DNA of 64,000 bases. It comes from Deltaproteobacteria bacterium Ga0077539 (GTDB lineage Bacteria > Myxococcota_A > Polyangia > Polyangiales > Ga0077539). Where the stretch lies: positions 1 to 64,000 of the forward strand of contig LNEO01000197.1 of the NCBI GenBank assembly GCA_001465015.1, read 5' to 3'. The notes below the pieces were generated by a model, which ran no database searches, was not told the origin of the DNA, and saw only the letters and a list, made by a program, of their open reading frames with translations. Position numbers and translations under genes: made by a program. Below, in pieces: positions 42,888 through 51,420 of this stretch; position 1 is the first letter of the stretch; every line of letters starts with the position of its first letter.

Positions 42888-43756
42888 CCCTCGCGGCGCT
42901 CGATGCGGTGCTCCGCGAGCTTCTCGTTGCGGGCCCGAGCTCCCTGTCGCCGATCGAGCGCAGCATCGCCTTCGCGTCGCTGCGTGACGAAGCGCTCCCG
43001 CCGCGCGCTGCCCGAGCGCTCGATGAGCTCGTCACGACAGGCGCCGCCTCTGCGCTTCTCGACCTGTGCGCCTGGGTCCAATCGAGCAGGTGGGCTCGGG
43101 CACAGCTCGCGACGGCGCGGGGCGAGCTCGCGCCAGCGATCGTGTCCAGCGACGGTGGGCCCGCGGCCGTCTCGCTCGACGATCGTCCGTTCGAGCAGTG
43201 GATTCGCGTCGTTTCGGAGAGAGATGGCGACGACGCGCGGCGCGCAATTTCGCTGCTCGCGACGGCGGATCCTGCCTGGCTCGACGGGCTGCTCGCGGCG
43301 CTCGAACGCACGCACGACGCTCCGGGGGATCGCGCCCGATGGCTGCTCGCGCCGCTTCGATCGATGGCCCCACGCGCGCCGTTGACCGAGCGGCTCTTCC
43401 GCTGGCTCGAGCGCGCTCCGTCCGTCTGGCGCGGCTCTCTCCTCGTGGCGCTGTCTCGATCGGACGAAGTCGACACCGACCCATTCGAAAGAGAAGCGTC
43501 GAAGGGAATCGACGATCCCGACCATCGCTCGCTCGTCCTCGGCGCAACGCTCGATCGCGCGCCCGAACGTGGCGTCAGGATCGCGTTCGCGTGGCTCGCT
43601 GCGGGGGGTCACATCGATCGATCGACGCACCTTCGGGCGCTCGAGGCTGCGGTGATGCGGTTTGTTCCCGAGGCCCCGGCGCTCGCCGCGCGACGCCTCC
43701 AGGATGGTCCGTTCGCTTGGGAGGTCGACAGACTCGAGCGAATCGCTCGACATTGA
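42884..43756 (+). CDS. Hypothetical helical protein
   Basis: A 290-residue, Ala/Leu/Arg-rich protein composed of short helices (LAALDAVLRELLVAG, ARRAISLLATADPAWLDGLLAALER, WRGSLLVALSRSDEVD). This is suggestive of HEAT-like repeats; no signal peptide or motif is seen. It starts at the ATG that overlaps the upstream lipoprotein stop, so it is probably made together with it. The function is unknown. Confidence 0.65.
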   Translation: MTLAALDAVLRELLVAGPSSLSPIERSIAFASLRDEALPPRAARALDELVTTGAASALLDLCAWVQSSRWARAQLATARGELAPAIVSSDGGPAAVSLDDRPFEQWIRVVSERDGDDARRAISLLATADPAWLDGLLAALERTHDAPGDRARWLLAPLRSMAPRAPLTERLFRWLERAPSVWRGSLLVALSRSDEVDTDPFEREASKGIDDPDHRSLVLGATLDRAPERGVRIAFAWLAAGGHIDRSTHLRALEAAVMRFVPEAPALAARRLQDGPFAWEVDRLERIARH

Positions 43757-43805
43757 TGGTCGCGAGGGTTTCTTGTCGCCGCGGCTTCTGCGATCCTTGC
43801 AGCTC

Positions 43806-44435
43806 ATGGTGAATCGGGAGTCGAAGAAGACGCGGGTCGGATACGGGTTCCCACACGAGGGCCCGCAGAACCTCGGCGGAGAGATCGAACGCGAAGCTCC
43901 TCCCGCACCACCCAGCATCCAACCCGAGTTGCCGAGCGCGCTGCGAAGCCCGGTGCCTGCAGCGGCGCCCCCAGCAGCGCAACCAGAGCCGCCAGGGCAG
44001 GGAGTCACCGTCAAAGGCGCTCCGCCGATCGAGGTCGAATACATCCGCGAGACCGACGCATCGGTCTCTCCGTCCGCGGCGGTCGTGCTCGAGATCTGGA
44101 CGCGAAACCGCATCTATCACGTCGACGCCAACCTCACGTGCGTCGCCGTCGTGACGCGAGGAACCGGCGCCCCCGAAGAGCACCACACGCTCAAGGGGAC
44201 GCGGCTGACGGGCGGTCAACGTCGCAGCCGTTCGACGATGGCGATCGAGATCGTCGTGCCGTTTCCTGTGCCGGGCACCGAGGCGGTCTTCAAGCACGCA
44301 GGCAAGCGCGGCGCGCAGTACGGGCAGACTTCGACAGTCGAGCGCGTGATCCTTCGCGTGCGAAAGATCGTCGTCGGCGCGACTGGCGCCGAGCCAGCGT
44401 GGGACGAGATCACCGGGCGATTTCAGATTCGCTGA
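43806..44435 (+). CDS. Hypothetical protein
   Basis: A 209-residue protein. A disordered Pro/Ala/Glu-rich first third (EREAPPAPPSIQPELPS and similar) precedes a compact beta-rich domain (VEYIRETDASVSPSAAVVLEIWTRNRIYHVDANLTCVAVV, MAIEIVVPFPVPGTEAVFK). It has no signal peptide and no recognised family. The start is the ATG that begins MVNRESKKTRVGYGFPHEG, the first start after the previous gene ends. The end is 4 bp from the convergent SDR stop. Confidence 0.65.
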   Translation: MVNRESKKTRVGYGFPHEGPQNLGGEIEREAPPAPPSIQPELPSALRSPVPAAAPPAAQPEPPGQGVTVKGAPPIEVEYIRETDASVSPSAAVVLEIWTRNRIYHVDANLTCVAVVTRGTGAPEEHHTLKGTRLTGGQRRSRSTMAIEIVVPFPVPGTEAVFKHAGKRGAQYGQTSTVERVILRVRKIVVGATGAEPAWDEITGRFQIR

Positions 44436-44439
44436 CGAC

Positions 44440-45240
44440 CTACTCGCGGCGGGCCCACTGCACGATTCGGTCGACCACAGCGGGGGCTGCGCGTGCGACG
44501 CGCCAGAGCGCCTTGCTTCCGACGTCGACGAGCGTGATCCACTCGCGGCTCTTGAAGTCCTCGATCGAAGCGCTGACGATCTCTTCCGCCGAATACAGCT
44601 TCGAGAGCTTGTAGACGGGCGGCTTTCTGGGGAGCTTTTGCACCATCGGCGTGTCGCCCGGCGGAGGACACAACACCTTGACGTCGACGGGCTCGTCGCC
44701 GAGCTCGTCGCGAAGCGACTGCGCAAACCCCACCACGGCGTGCTTGCTCGCGCAGTACCCCGCGAGCTCAGGAAACCCGCGAAGCCCCGCCACGCTCGCC
44801 ACGAGCAGCAACGTCGCGCGCGCCGCTGCGCTGCCTGTCTCTCGAAGAAACGGCAGCGTCGCGAGCGCCACGTGGATCGAACCGAGCGCGTTGACCTCGA
44901 GCATCGCTCGGTAGTCCGCTGGCGCGAGGGACTGCGCGGGTCCGACCCGTAGAATTCCGGCGCAGTGAATGACGTGCGCGATGCGCCCAACGGTCGCGCG
45001 AGTCCTCGCGGCGGCCTCTTGCACGGCGTCCGGGTCGGACACGTCGACGACCTCGCGGTGCGCGTGCGGGCAGCCCGCCAGCGCGCACGTCGCGTCCAAA
45101 CCGTTTACGTCGCGGTCCCAGAGGGCGACCCGCTCGCCGCGCTGCACGAGCTGCCGCGCGAACTCGCGGCCGAACCCGCTGGCCGCGCCGGTGACGAGAT
45201 ATGCGCCCGCTGCGAGCGCCCGCTTCGATCGAGGGGCCAT
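44440..45240 (-). CDS. Short-chain dehydrogenase/reductase
   Basis: A 266-residue classical-type SDR oxidoreductase. It has TGAASGFGRE (NAD(P)-binding), NNAG-equivalent HCAGILRVG, LLLVASVAGLRG (catalytic Ser region) and YCASKHAVVGFAQSLRDEL with the Tyr-Lys pair, then PPPGDTPMV. Substrate specificity cannot be read from the sequence; the CPPPGDTPM tail is common among uncharacterised myxobacterial and actinobacterial SDRs. Unlike the SDR in the LRR fusion, its active site is intact. It diverges from the MYXO-CTERM gene. Confidence 0.88.
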   Translation of the reverse strand: MAPRSKRALAAGAYLVTGAASGFGREFARQLVQRGERVALWDRDVNGLDATCALAGCPHAHREVVDVSDPDAVQEAAARTRATVGRIAHVIHCAGILRVGPAQSLAPADYRAMLEVNALGSIHVALATLPFLRETGSAAARATLLLVASVAGLRGFPELAGYCASKHAVVGFAQSLRDELGDEPVDVKVLCPPPGDTPMVQKLPRKPPVYKLSKLYSAEEIVSASIEDFKSREWITLVDVGSKALWRVARAAPAVVDRIVQWARRE

Positions 45241-45346
45241 CTTCGCGGTGATAGCGCATGCCGCGGTGAACCGACGAGTTTTCGAGCGAGTTACGACGGC
45301 GACCTCCCCTCAAATCGACGCGGCGATCCGTGGTAGAGCGTGGGGT

Positions 45347-46201
45347 ATGAAGTTCAAACTTGCGTCCTTGGCGCTCGCTGCCGCGGTCTCGAGCGCTCCG
45401 GTCGTTGCCTCGGCGTACAGCGAAGGCATCACCGGTCGCGCGGTCTCGGGATGTCTCGGGATCATCCCGACGTGCCACAACGACACGATGGGCCGGCGCG
45501 ACGGAGCGATGGTCGCGATCGAGGGACCGATGTCCGTCGCTGCGGGTTCGCGGACCACCTTCACGCTTCGCGTCGCGCGAACGGACATGGGCACGCTCGG
45601 CGGAGGCGGGCTCGACGTGATCGCCTCGGGTGGAGCGCTCCGCGCCAACGCGCCCAACACACGACTGACGGGCTGCGAGCTCACCCACAGCGCGCTGATC
45701 GTCCCGGCGATGATGGGCGCGACCGAGCTGCGAATCCCCTTCGATTTCATCGCGCCCGCGAGCTCGACCACCGTCACCCTGTCGGCCGCTGGCAACGCAG
45801 TCGACGGCAACGGGCTCATTCGCGGAATGCCCGGTCAAACCGGCGACCAATGGGGAACGGCGACGCTCGCCGTCACGGTCACCGGCGTCTCGGACGGCGG
45901 CGGCGTGTGCCCCGATCCGTCGGACGTCGTCGTCGCTGACGCCGCGGACGCATCGGATGTCGCGGACGTCGTCACCGACGAAATCGCGCCGTTGCCCGAC
46001 GTCGTGGCGCCAGACGGCGCGGACGGATCCGTCAACGACACCGGCAGCGAGAGCGGCCCGCCGCGGCCTGGCTGCGCGTGTCGCGCTGGCGCCACGAACG
46101 GAGCGCGCGACAACGCCCCGTTCGCGATCGCCGCGCTCGCGCTGGGCCTCGCCGGTCGCCGCCGTCGTCGCGCTCGCGCCGTGCGAGCCAGCGAAGGCTA
46201 A
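45347..46201 (+). CDS. MYXO-CTERM surface protein with choice-of-anchor-V-like domain
   Basis: A 284-residue exported protein with signal peptide MKFKLASLALAAAVSSAPVVASA. A beta domain has SGCLGIIPTCHND and a GGGLDVIASGGALRANAPNTRLTGCE segment. An Asp/Val-rich linker (DVVVADAADASDVADVV) precedes the C-terminal sorting region: Cys-containing CACRAG, a hydrophobic helix (FAIAALALGLAG) and an Arg cluster. That is the MYXO-CTERM layout that anchors proteins at the myxobacterial surface after processing. The start is the ATG at 45347, chosen because it opens the signal peptide. Confidence 0.82.
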   Translation: MKFKLASLALAAAVSSAPVVASAYSEGITGRAVSGCLGIIPTCHNDTMGRRDGAMVAIEGPMSVAAGSRTTFTLRVARTDMGTLGGGGLDVIASGGALRANAPNTRLTGCELTHSALIVPAMMGATELRIPFDFIAPASSTTVTLSAAGNAVDGNGLIRGMPGQTGDQWGTATLAVTVTGVSDGGGVCPDPSDVVVADAADASDVADVVTDEIAPLPDVVAPDGADGSVNDTGSESGPPRPGCACRAGATNGARDNAPFAIAALALGLAGRRRRRARAVRASEG

Positions 46202-46294
46202 ACCTGGACGGATGACATGCGAGCTCGCGCACGCACATGGTTTCAAGATTCCAGCGATCGAGCAGCGCATCAGCCCGCGGCGGAGCGCGGATAA

Positions 46295-47698
46295 GTGCAT
46301 CGACGGGTCCTCGACCCGACGGCGACGCGCGATACCGCCGCGTCTGCGGCGCTCGCCGCGACGGTGAGCTCGATCGTCGCCTGGTCGCTCGGAGCCCCGT
46401 TCGCTGAAGACTGGGACGGCGTCGGTTTCGCGCTCGCGTCGCGCGGGATCGACCTCGCGCAGTTTCGTCCGCATCCGCCCGGCTATCCAACGTACGCGTT
46501 CGCGTCGCGCTCCCTCGGAGCGCTCGGCGTGTCGCTCGACGCGATGCCTCGCGCTCTCTCGGCGTTGAGCGCCATCGGCATCGCCGCGTTTGCCGCGGGG
46601 ATCGCGCTCTTTCTCTGGCGCTCTCCTTCCCCGTGGTGGCGGCGCTCGCTGCTCGCGGCGCTCGTCGCGCTCGCCGTCCCCGGAACGCTCCGCCTCGCCA
46701 CCTCGGTCGGCCCCACGTCTCTCGCGCTCGGCGCGTGGACGCTCGCGCTCGGCGTCGCCAGCGCTCGGCCCGAACGGTGGCTGCTCGCGGGCTCGCTCTT
46801 GGGGGTCTCGCTCGCGTCCAGGCCGACCGACCTCGTCGCGATCGCCGCCGCGACCGTCGCGCTGTGGCCGAATCGCGCGCCGCTCGGGCGCACCGCGGTC
46901 GTCTCCGTCGCCGCCGCGGGTAGTTTGCATCTCCCGTTGATTTGGGGTGTCGGTATTCGAGACTACTTCGCGCTCGCGCTCACCCATGGCGCCGGGCACT
47001 TCGACCGCGTCAGCGCCAGCGCCGGCGGTGTCTCGACGAGACTCGCGACGATCGCCGCGTATGCCACCGAGCGCCCGCAGCTCGCGGGGCTCTTCGTCGC
47101 GATCCCGCTCGTCGCGATGGCCGTGTCGCCTCTCGCTCGAGCCCCCGCCGCTCGCCGCGCGCGAGTCGCGCTCGGCGCCGTCACGTGCGTCGCGTGGTGG
47201 TGCGTCGCGCAGCCAGCGATGGTCGAACGACACCTCTCGTGGCTCGCCGCGTTGTTGGCCGTCGGGCTCGCTTCTGCGCTCGACGCGCGAGACGCCTTCG
47301 CCGCGCGCGGCGCTCGCGCGCTCCGCGGGGTCGCGCTCGGGCTTCTGCTCGTGACGTCGTCGTGCGGCGCTCGCGCAGCGATCGAGAGACAGAGGCTCGC
47401 TCCTGCGGCCGTGCAAGTGGCTGCGTTTGTGCGCGGGTCTCGGGCGCCGCTCTTCGGCGCGCGTCAGGCGCGAGCCGCAGAGCTCGAGGGCGTCGAAGTG
47501 CACGTCGCGCGCTACGAAGGTGAGGTGTGGAGCACTCTCTCGCGAATGCAACGACTGCCGTCCGTCGTGTGGCTCACGGACGAGGTCGAGCCCTGGCCGG
47601 CGAATGCGATCTCTGCGCAGCGATTCTGCGGCCCACGGTCATCTCGCGCAGAGCCGCAGTGCCTTCGCGTTCGGGCGATCCATCCCCGCGAGCCGTGA
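46295..47698 (+). CDS. Polytopic membrane protein, GT-C glycosyltransferase-like
   Basis: A 467-residue membrane protein with about nine hydrophobic segments. A conserved opening loop, APFAEDWDGVGFALASRGID followed by FRPHPPGYP, resembles the acidic first loop of GT-C enzymes that use lipid-linked sugars. The soluble C-terminal end (VPSVVWLTDEVEPWPANAIS) is probably periplasmic. No closer assignment is possible by eye. The start is GTG at 46295, 93 bp after the MYXO-CTERM gene. Confidence 0.7.
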   Translation: MHRRVLDPTATRDTAASAALAATVSSIVAWSLGAPFAEDWDGVGFALASRGIDLAQFRPHPPGYPTYAFASRSLGALGVSLDAMPRALSALSAIGIAAFAAGIALFLWRSPSPWWRRSLLAALVALAVPGTLRLATSVGPTSLALGAWTLALGVASARPERWLLAGSLLGVSLASRPTDLVAIAAATVALWPNRAPLGRTAVVSVAAAGSLHLPLIWGVGIRDYFALALTHGAGHFDRVSASAGGVSTRLATIAAYATERPQLAGLFVAIPLVAMAVSPLARAPAARRARVALGAVTCVAWWCVAQPAMVERHLSWLAALLAVGLASALDARDAFAARGARALRGVALGLLLVTSSCGARAAIERQRLAPAAVQVAAFVRGSRAPLFGARQARAAELEGVEVHVARYEGEVWSTLSRMQRLPSVVWLTDEVEPWPANAISAQRFCGPRSSRAEPQCLRVRAIHPREP

Positions 47699-47773
47699 TC
47701 TCTGCGCAGCTCGCTGACGCGCTCGAAGAACCATCGACGCGCACCACAGCCGCCCCGCGCTCAGCCGCTTCGA

Positions 47774-49537
47774 TCAGTGCCCAGGAACGACCCTGGGCCC
47801 TCCGCGCTCGCCGAGCGCTTGTCGCTCGTAGTGCACATAGACGCGCGTTCCCGGGCGACCGACGGTGCTGGAGTTGACCCCGTGCCACCCGGTCGGGAGC
47901 TGCGGGTCGGACCATTGAAACACCCACCGAGCGTCGGCGGGCGCCATGTTCACGCAGCCGTGCGAGCGCATGTACCCGAAGAGGTTGTGCCAGAACGCTC
48001 CGTGCAGCGCGAAGGAGCCCTCGAAGTACATCACCCACGGGACGTCTTCGATCGAGTACGGGCCGTCTCCCGCGCTGTTTCCGTCCATCGTGGTCGTCAG
48101 GTGCTTGGCGTAGATGCGAAACGCGCCCTGCACGGTCTCGTAGTTGCGCTCTTCGTCGTCGCGGTTGCGCCGGCCCGTCGAGACGAGCGTGACGTACACC
48201 GGTCGCGCTCCCTCGTACGCGATGAGCATCTGCCGATCGAGGTTGACCTCGACCCACTTCTCGGTCGCTCCGATGTCGGCGGGCGGCGCGCTCGTCCTGA
48301 CCACGCGGAGGTTGCGCTCGCGCAAATAGAAGCCCTCGCGTGTCTTCAGGTAGTTCTCGCGGCCGATCGAGACAGGCGGGTCCGACGTCAGGTGATACGG
48401 CGTCAACCGCGCCGCGCGCTCGCGACGCACCGGCCGCTGCCCGTCTGGCGACAGGTCGTAGGTGTACCCCTCGAAGGCGACCATGAACGCGAGCGGCAGC
48501 GGGTGCTGCTCGTTGAGCACGATGCCTTGAAACGTCGGCGCGTTGCGCACGGCCGAGGCCGCGCCGCGCTCGATGTAGCCGCCGTTTTGCGTGCGCAAGA
48601 AACGTCGTCCCGCCGAGGCCATCTCGCGGTCGATCGAGATGTACATGCCCGACAACATTCGCCGCAGCAGCGGCGTGCCGGTGGCTCCCTGGAGGTCCTC
48701 GATGCGAACGCCAGCGTCTTCCGCCTGTGCTCGCGTCGCCAGCACCGCGCTGCTGTTGGGCTGCGCGGGCGCCGAGCCTCCATCGGGGATTCCCGTGGTC
48801 AAGAGAGCTCCGGTCGTCGAGGCCGCTCCGCCCGCGACGCCCGAGTCGCGCACGAGCCCGAATCGCTCGGGTTCGACCTCGCGCATGTCCGCCTCCGACG
48901 GCAGCCAGCGGTACATCACCGTCGGCCGATAGGTCGTCATGTACGGATAGGGCATCGCCTGCAAGTGGTCTGGCTGCGTGGGGCGACGTCCCTCGAGCTC
49001 TCGCGCGTCGAGCGTGGTCATCCGATTGAGGCAGACGTACCCGCCGCCCTCGACCTCGTACCAACCGCGAGGGCAGCCCGCGCCGTTGCCCAGGCTCGCC
49101 GCGCTGCGCAGCGGCAGCGAGGCTCCTGCGCGAAAGTAGCCGATCTTCGGGCCGTTCCAATCCATTCGCTCGAAGATCGGAACCCAGACCCAGGTCGCGG
49201 TGATGGTCGGCCCATTGAAGACGACGCCGCTGTCCGACGCGCCAGCGTCGCCCCCAGCGCCCGCGTCGGCGTTCGCCGTCACCCCGCCGTCGCTGTCGAG
49301 CGCGTTGGGATCTCGCCGGTCGCCGCTGCGGGGCGTCGGCGCGCTCGTCGCGGGACCCGCAGACGCGTCGTCATCGCTCGAAGGCTCTCCCGAGCCGTCG
49401 AGCGCGGCCGCGTCGCCGTTCGCCGCTCCGTGCACCGCCGTCCACCACTCGTCCATGCGCGCGCAGCCCGAGAGCGCGGCGGATGCGACGAGGGTCGAAA
49501 TCGAAATCCTGGCCCGAAATGTCGAGAAACGCTTCAT
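47774..49537 (-). CDS. L,D-transpeptidase (YkuD) lipoprotein
   Basis: A 587-residue envelope enzyme predicted to make or modify peptidoglycan cross-links. The signal and lipobox are SAALSGC. A Ser/Asp/Gly-rich spacer, a long middle region with SH3-like features (WYEVEGGGYVCLN), and the C-terminal YkuD domain follow. The catalytic core is HGAFWHNLFGYMRSHGC528VNM, with the His and Cys both present. The start is the ATG giving MKRFSTFRARISIS; 21 more residues would be added by a start at 49600. A 273-bp divergent gap with no recognised site separates it from the next gene. Confidence 0.88.
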   Translation of the reverse strand: MKRFSTFRARISISTLVASAALSGCARMDEWWTAVHGAANGDAAALDGSGEPSSDDDASAGPATSAPTPRSGDRRDPNALDSDGGVTANADAGAGGDAGASDSGVVFNGPTITATWVWVPIFERMDWNGPKIGYFRAGASLPLRSAASLGNGAGCPRGWYEVEGGGYVCLNRMTTLDARELEGRRPTQPDHLQAMPYPYMTTYRPTVMYRWLPSEADMREVEPERFGLVRDSGVAGGAASTTGALLTTGIPDGGSAPAQPNSSAVLATRAQAEDAGVRIEDLQGATGTPLLRRMLSGMYISIDREMASAGRRFLRTQNGGYIERGAASAVRNAPTFQGIVLNEQHPLPLAFMVAFEGYTYDLSPDGQRPVRRERAARLTPYHLTSDPPVSIGRENYLKTREGFYLRERNLRVVRTSAPPADIGATEKWVEVNLDRQMLIAYEGARPVYVTLVSTGRRNRDDEERNYETVQGAFRIYAKHLTTTMDGNSAGDGPYSIEDVPWVMYFEGSFALHGAFWHNLFGYMRSHGCVNMAPADARWVFQWSDPQLPTGWHGVNSSTVGRPGTRVYVHYERQALGERGGPRVVPGH

Positions 49538-49810
49538 GGACGAACCTGCTCGACCGTCGTCGAACCCGCGCGCTTCAGAATTGGAGCTCCCGCAGCGCAC
49601 GGCGTCGCGTTACAGCCCAACTCCCGACGACGTGCAACTTTCTTGCGCATCCGCGACGGCTCTGGAGGGGGACGATCTGCTGGAAGACGTTGCGAAGATC
49701 GGGCCGAAGCGCGCTCGACGAATACCAACCGCGGACAGCCGTCTGATTTGCACGTGACGGACACGCACTCGACCCGCTGCTACAGTGGCCCCGCGGCCAG
49801 GACACCACGG

Positions 49811-51298
49811 ATGGAGCGGAAGCGGAGACACAGTGATCGTCGATCGCTCGCCCTGGCGTTCGTCGGCTCGCTCGCGCTTCACGCGATTCCAGTCGTGTCT
49901 GCGCTGCGCACGCCCTTCGCTCGCCCGGTGGACCTGGGGATTCGCACGCGAACCGTCGAGTTCGGCCTCGAGCAGGCCATGACGGGAGCCCGTGCGCCGG
50001 TCGCTCGGGCGCAGCCTCCCCAGCAGCCGTCACAGCCGCAACCGCAGCCGCAACCGCAGCCGCAGCCGCGTCGCGTCGAGCGCCCCCCTCCGAGAACCTC
50101 CGCGGCGTCCGAGCTCTTGCCGGTGCCGAACCTCCGCTTGCGCGAGCCGAACATCGCCCCGCGGCCCACTCGCCAACTCGACCCCAACGTGCCGCCTGCT
50201 CTGCCGACGAGACCATCGACTTCCACCGTGGCGAACCTCGCGTCGGATCTGGCGCCGATGGTTCCGCGAGGGTCGCTCGTGACCATCGCGATTCGCACGG
50301 ATCGAATTCGCGCGACCCCCCACGCGCGCGCGGTTCGTCGGCTGCTCGGATCGATCCGAGACTGGCGCGAGATGCTCGGCGGCGCTTCGCTCGACATCGT
50401 CGACGACCTCGATCGCGTCGTGCTCGCCGCGGCAAACCCCTTTGGACAAAACGGCCAGCCCCCAGATTGGAACGTGCTGGCCAAAGCCTCTGGCCGCTCG
50501 GATCGGCGCTTGCGCGCTGCGGTCGAGGCGATGGCCGACCGCGACCGCCCCCTGGCGCCCTCGCAGAGCAACCCGCCGCGGGCGAGAGAAGCGGTCGATC
50601 TGGACGCGGGCGGGGCGGCACACGAAAACAACTCGACTGGCGATTCTCGGGACGATGGCGGCGTCAGGGACGGCGGCGAGCGGCGCAGCATCTGGACGCT
50701 TCGCGACGGCGCTCGCGTCACGACGCTCGAGCGCTACGGGGCGCAGCGGAGCTACGTGCTCTTGCCCGACGGAACCGCGGCCATCGCGCTCTCGTCGCAG
50801 ATCGAGCCCATGCTCGCAGCGCTCGCGCGTCGCCCACCGAGCGCCGTGGACGACCCTGCTTCGGGCGCGGCGCTCGCCATCGAGGCCGAAGGCCTCCGCA
50901 ACGTGGTGACCGAGGTCCCTACGATGCGCGGGCCGTTTCCGATTCCGCGACGATTTTCGCTGACCATCGAACCCGAGGGCGAACAGTCCGGCGGCGCTGA
51001 GCTCGTGGCGCGGTTCGAATACGACAACGCTGCGCAGGCGCGGTCGGCGCGCGTCGAGTGGGAGTATGTCCGGACACGCTGGGGGCCGATGCTCGACGCG
51101 ATTCCTGGGGTGACGGCGTTGCGCATCGGCGCCGGTCTTTTTGGCCGGCGATCGGTGGTCGACCACGTGCACGACGCCATCGACGCGCTCGCGTTTCGCA
51201 GCGCCGGGTCCACGGTGACCGGACGCGCGCACCTCACCGAAGAGCAGCTTCGGTCGATCCTGGACTCTGCCCCGATGCTGATCGCGGCGTCGCGCTGA
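49811..51298 (+). CDS. Hypothetical membrane-anchored protein with Gln-Pro repeats
   Basis: A 495-residue protein. A basic N-terminus (MERKRRHSDRRS) leads into one membrane helix (LALAFVGSLALHAIPVV), then a Pro-rich spacer containing a QP repeat. The larger periplasmic part has beta/alpha segments (LVTIAIRTDRIRATPHARAVRRLL, VTALRIGAGLFGRRSV). The N-terminal topology resembles TonB-type proteins, but no TonB C-terminal motif is present. An Asp/Gly-rich insert lies near residue 275. The function is unknown. The next gene starts 122 bp on. Confidence 0.68.
   Translation: MERKRRHSDRRSLALAFVGSLALHAIPVVSALRTPFARPVDLGIRTRTVEFGLEQAMTGARAPVARAQPPQQPSQPQPQPQPQPQPRRVERPPPRTSAASELLPVPNLRLREPNIAPRPTRQLDPNVPPALPTRPSTSTVANLASDLAPMVPRGSLVTIAIRTDRIRATPHARAVRRLLGSIRDWREMLGGASLDIVDDLDRVVLAAANPFGQNGQPPDWNVLAKASGRSDRRLRAAVEAMADRDRPLAPSQSNPPRAREAVDLDAGGAAHENNSTGDSRDDGGVRDGGERRSIWTLRDGARVTTLERYGAQRSYVLLPDGTAAIALSSQIEPMLAALARRPPSAVDDPASGAALAIEAEGLRNVVTEVPTMRGPFPIPRRFSLTIEPEGEQSGGAELVARFEYDNAAQARSARVEWEYVRTRWGPMLDAIPGVTALRIGAGLFGRRSVVDHVHDAIDALAFRSAGSTVTGRAHLTEEQLRSILDSAPMLIAASR
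50033..50068. repeat. Hexanucleotide microsatellite
   Basis: Six tandem hexamers, CAGCCG or CAACCG, encode a Gln-Pro repeat in the spacer of the 49811 protein. The unit keeps the frame, so slippage would change spacer length only. Confidence 0.85.
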
Positions 51299-51420
51299 GC
51301 AGACAGAATCCGGGCGATAGGAGCCTTGAACGCCGCTCGGCGCCCCCTGTACAGTCCCGCGTCCGAAGGCGCACAAACTGTGCGCGGCTGCGACTCACAA
51401 GGCCCGAGGGACCCCCGCCG

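Noticed and set aside
44768..47551. 927-codon minus-strand open frame across 44768-47551
   Set aside because: It overlaps an SDR, a MYXO-CTERM gene and a membrane-protein gene in other frames, and its translation is Arg/Glu-rich noise without motifs.
47777..49810. N-terminal extension of the 49811 gene back to 47777
   Set aside because: The extra 678 codons run antisense to the L,D-transpeptidase and look like Arg/His/Val shadow. The ATG at 49811 opens a clean basic-plus-hydrophobic N-terminus.
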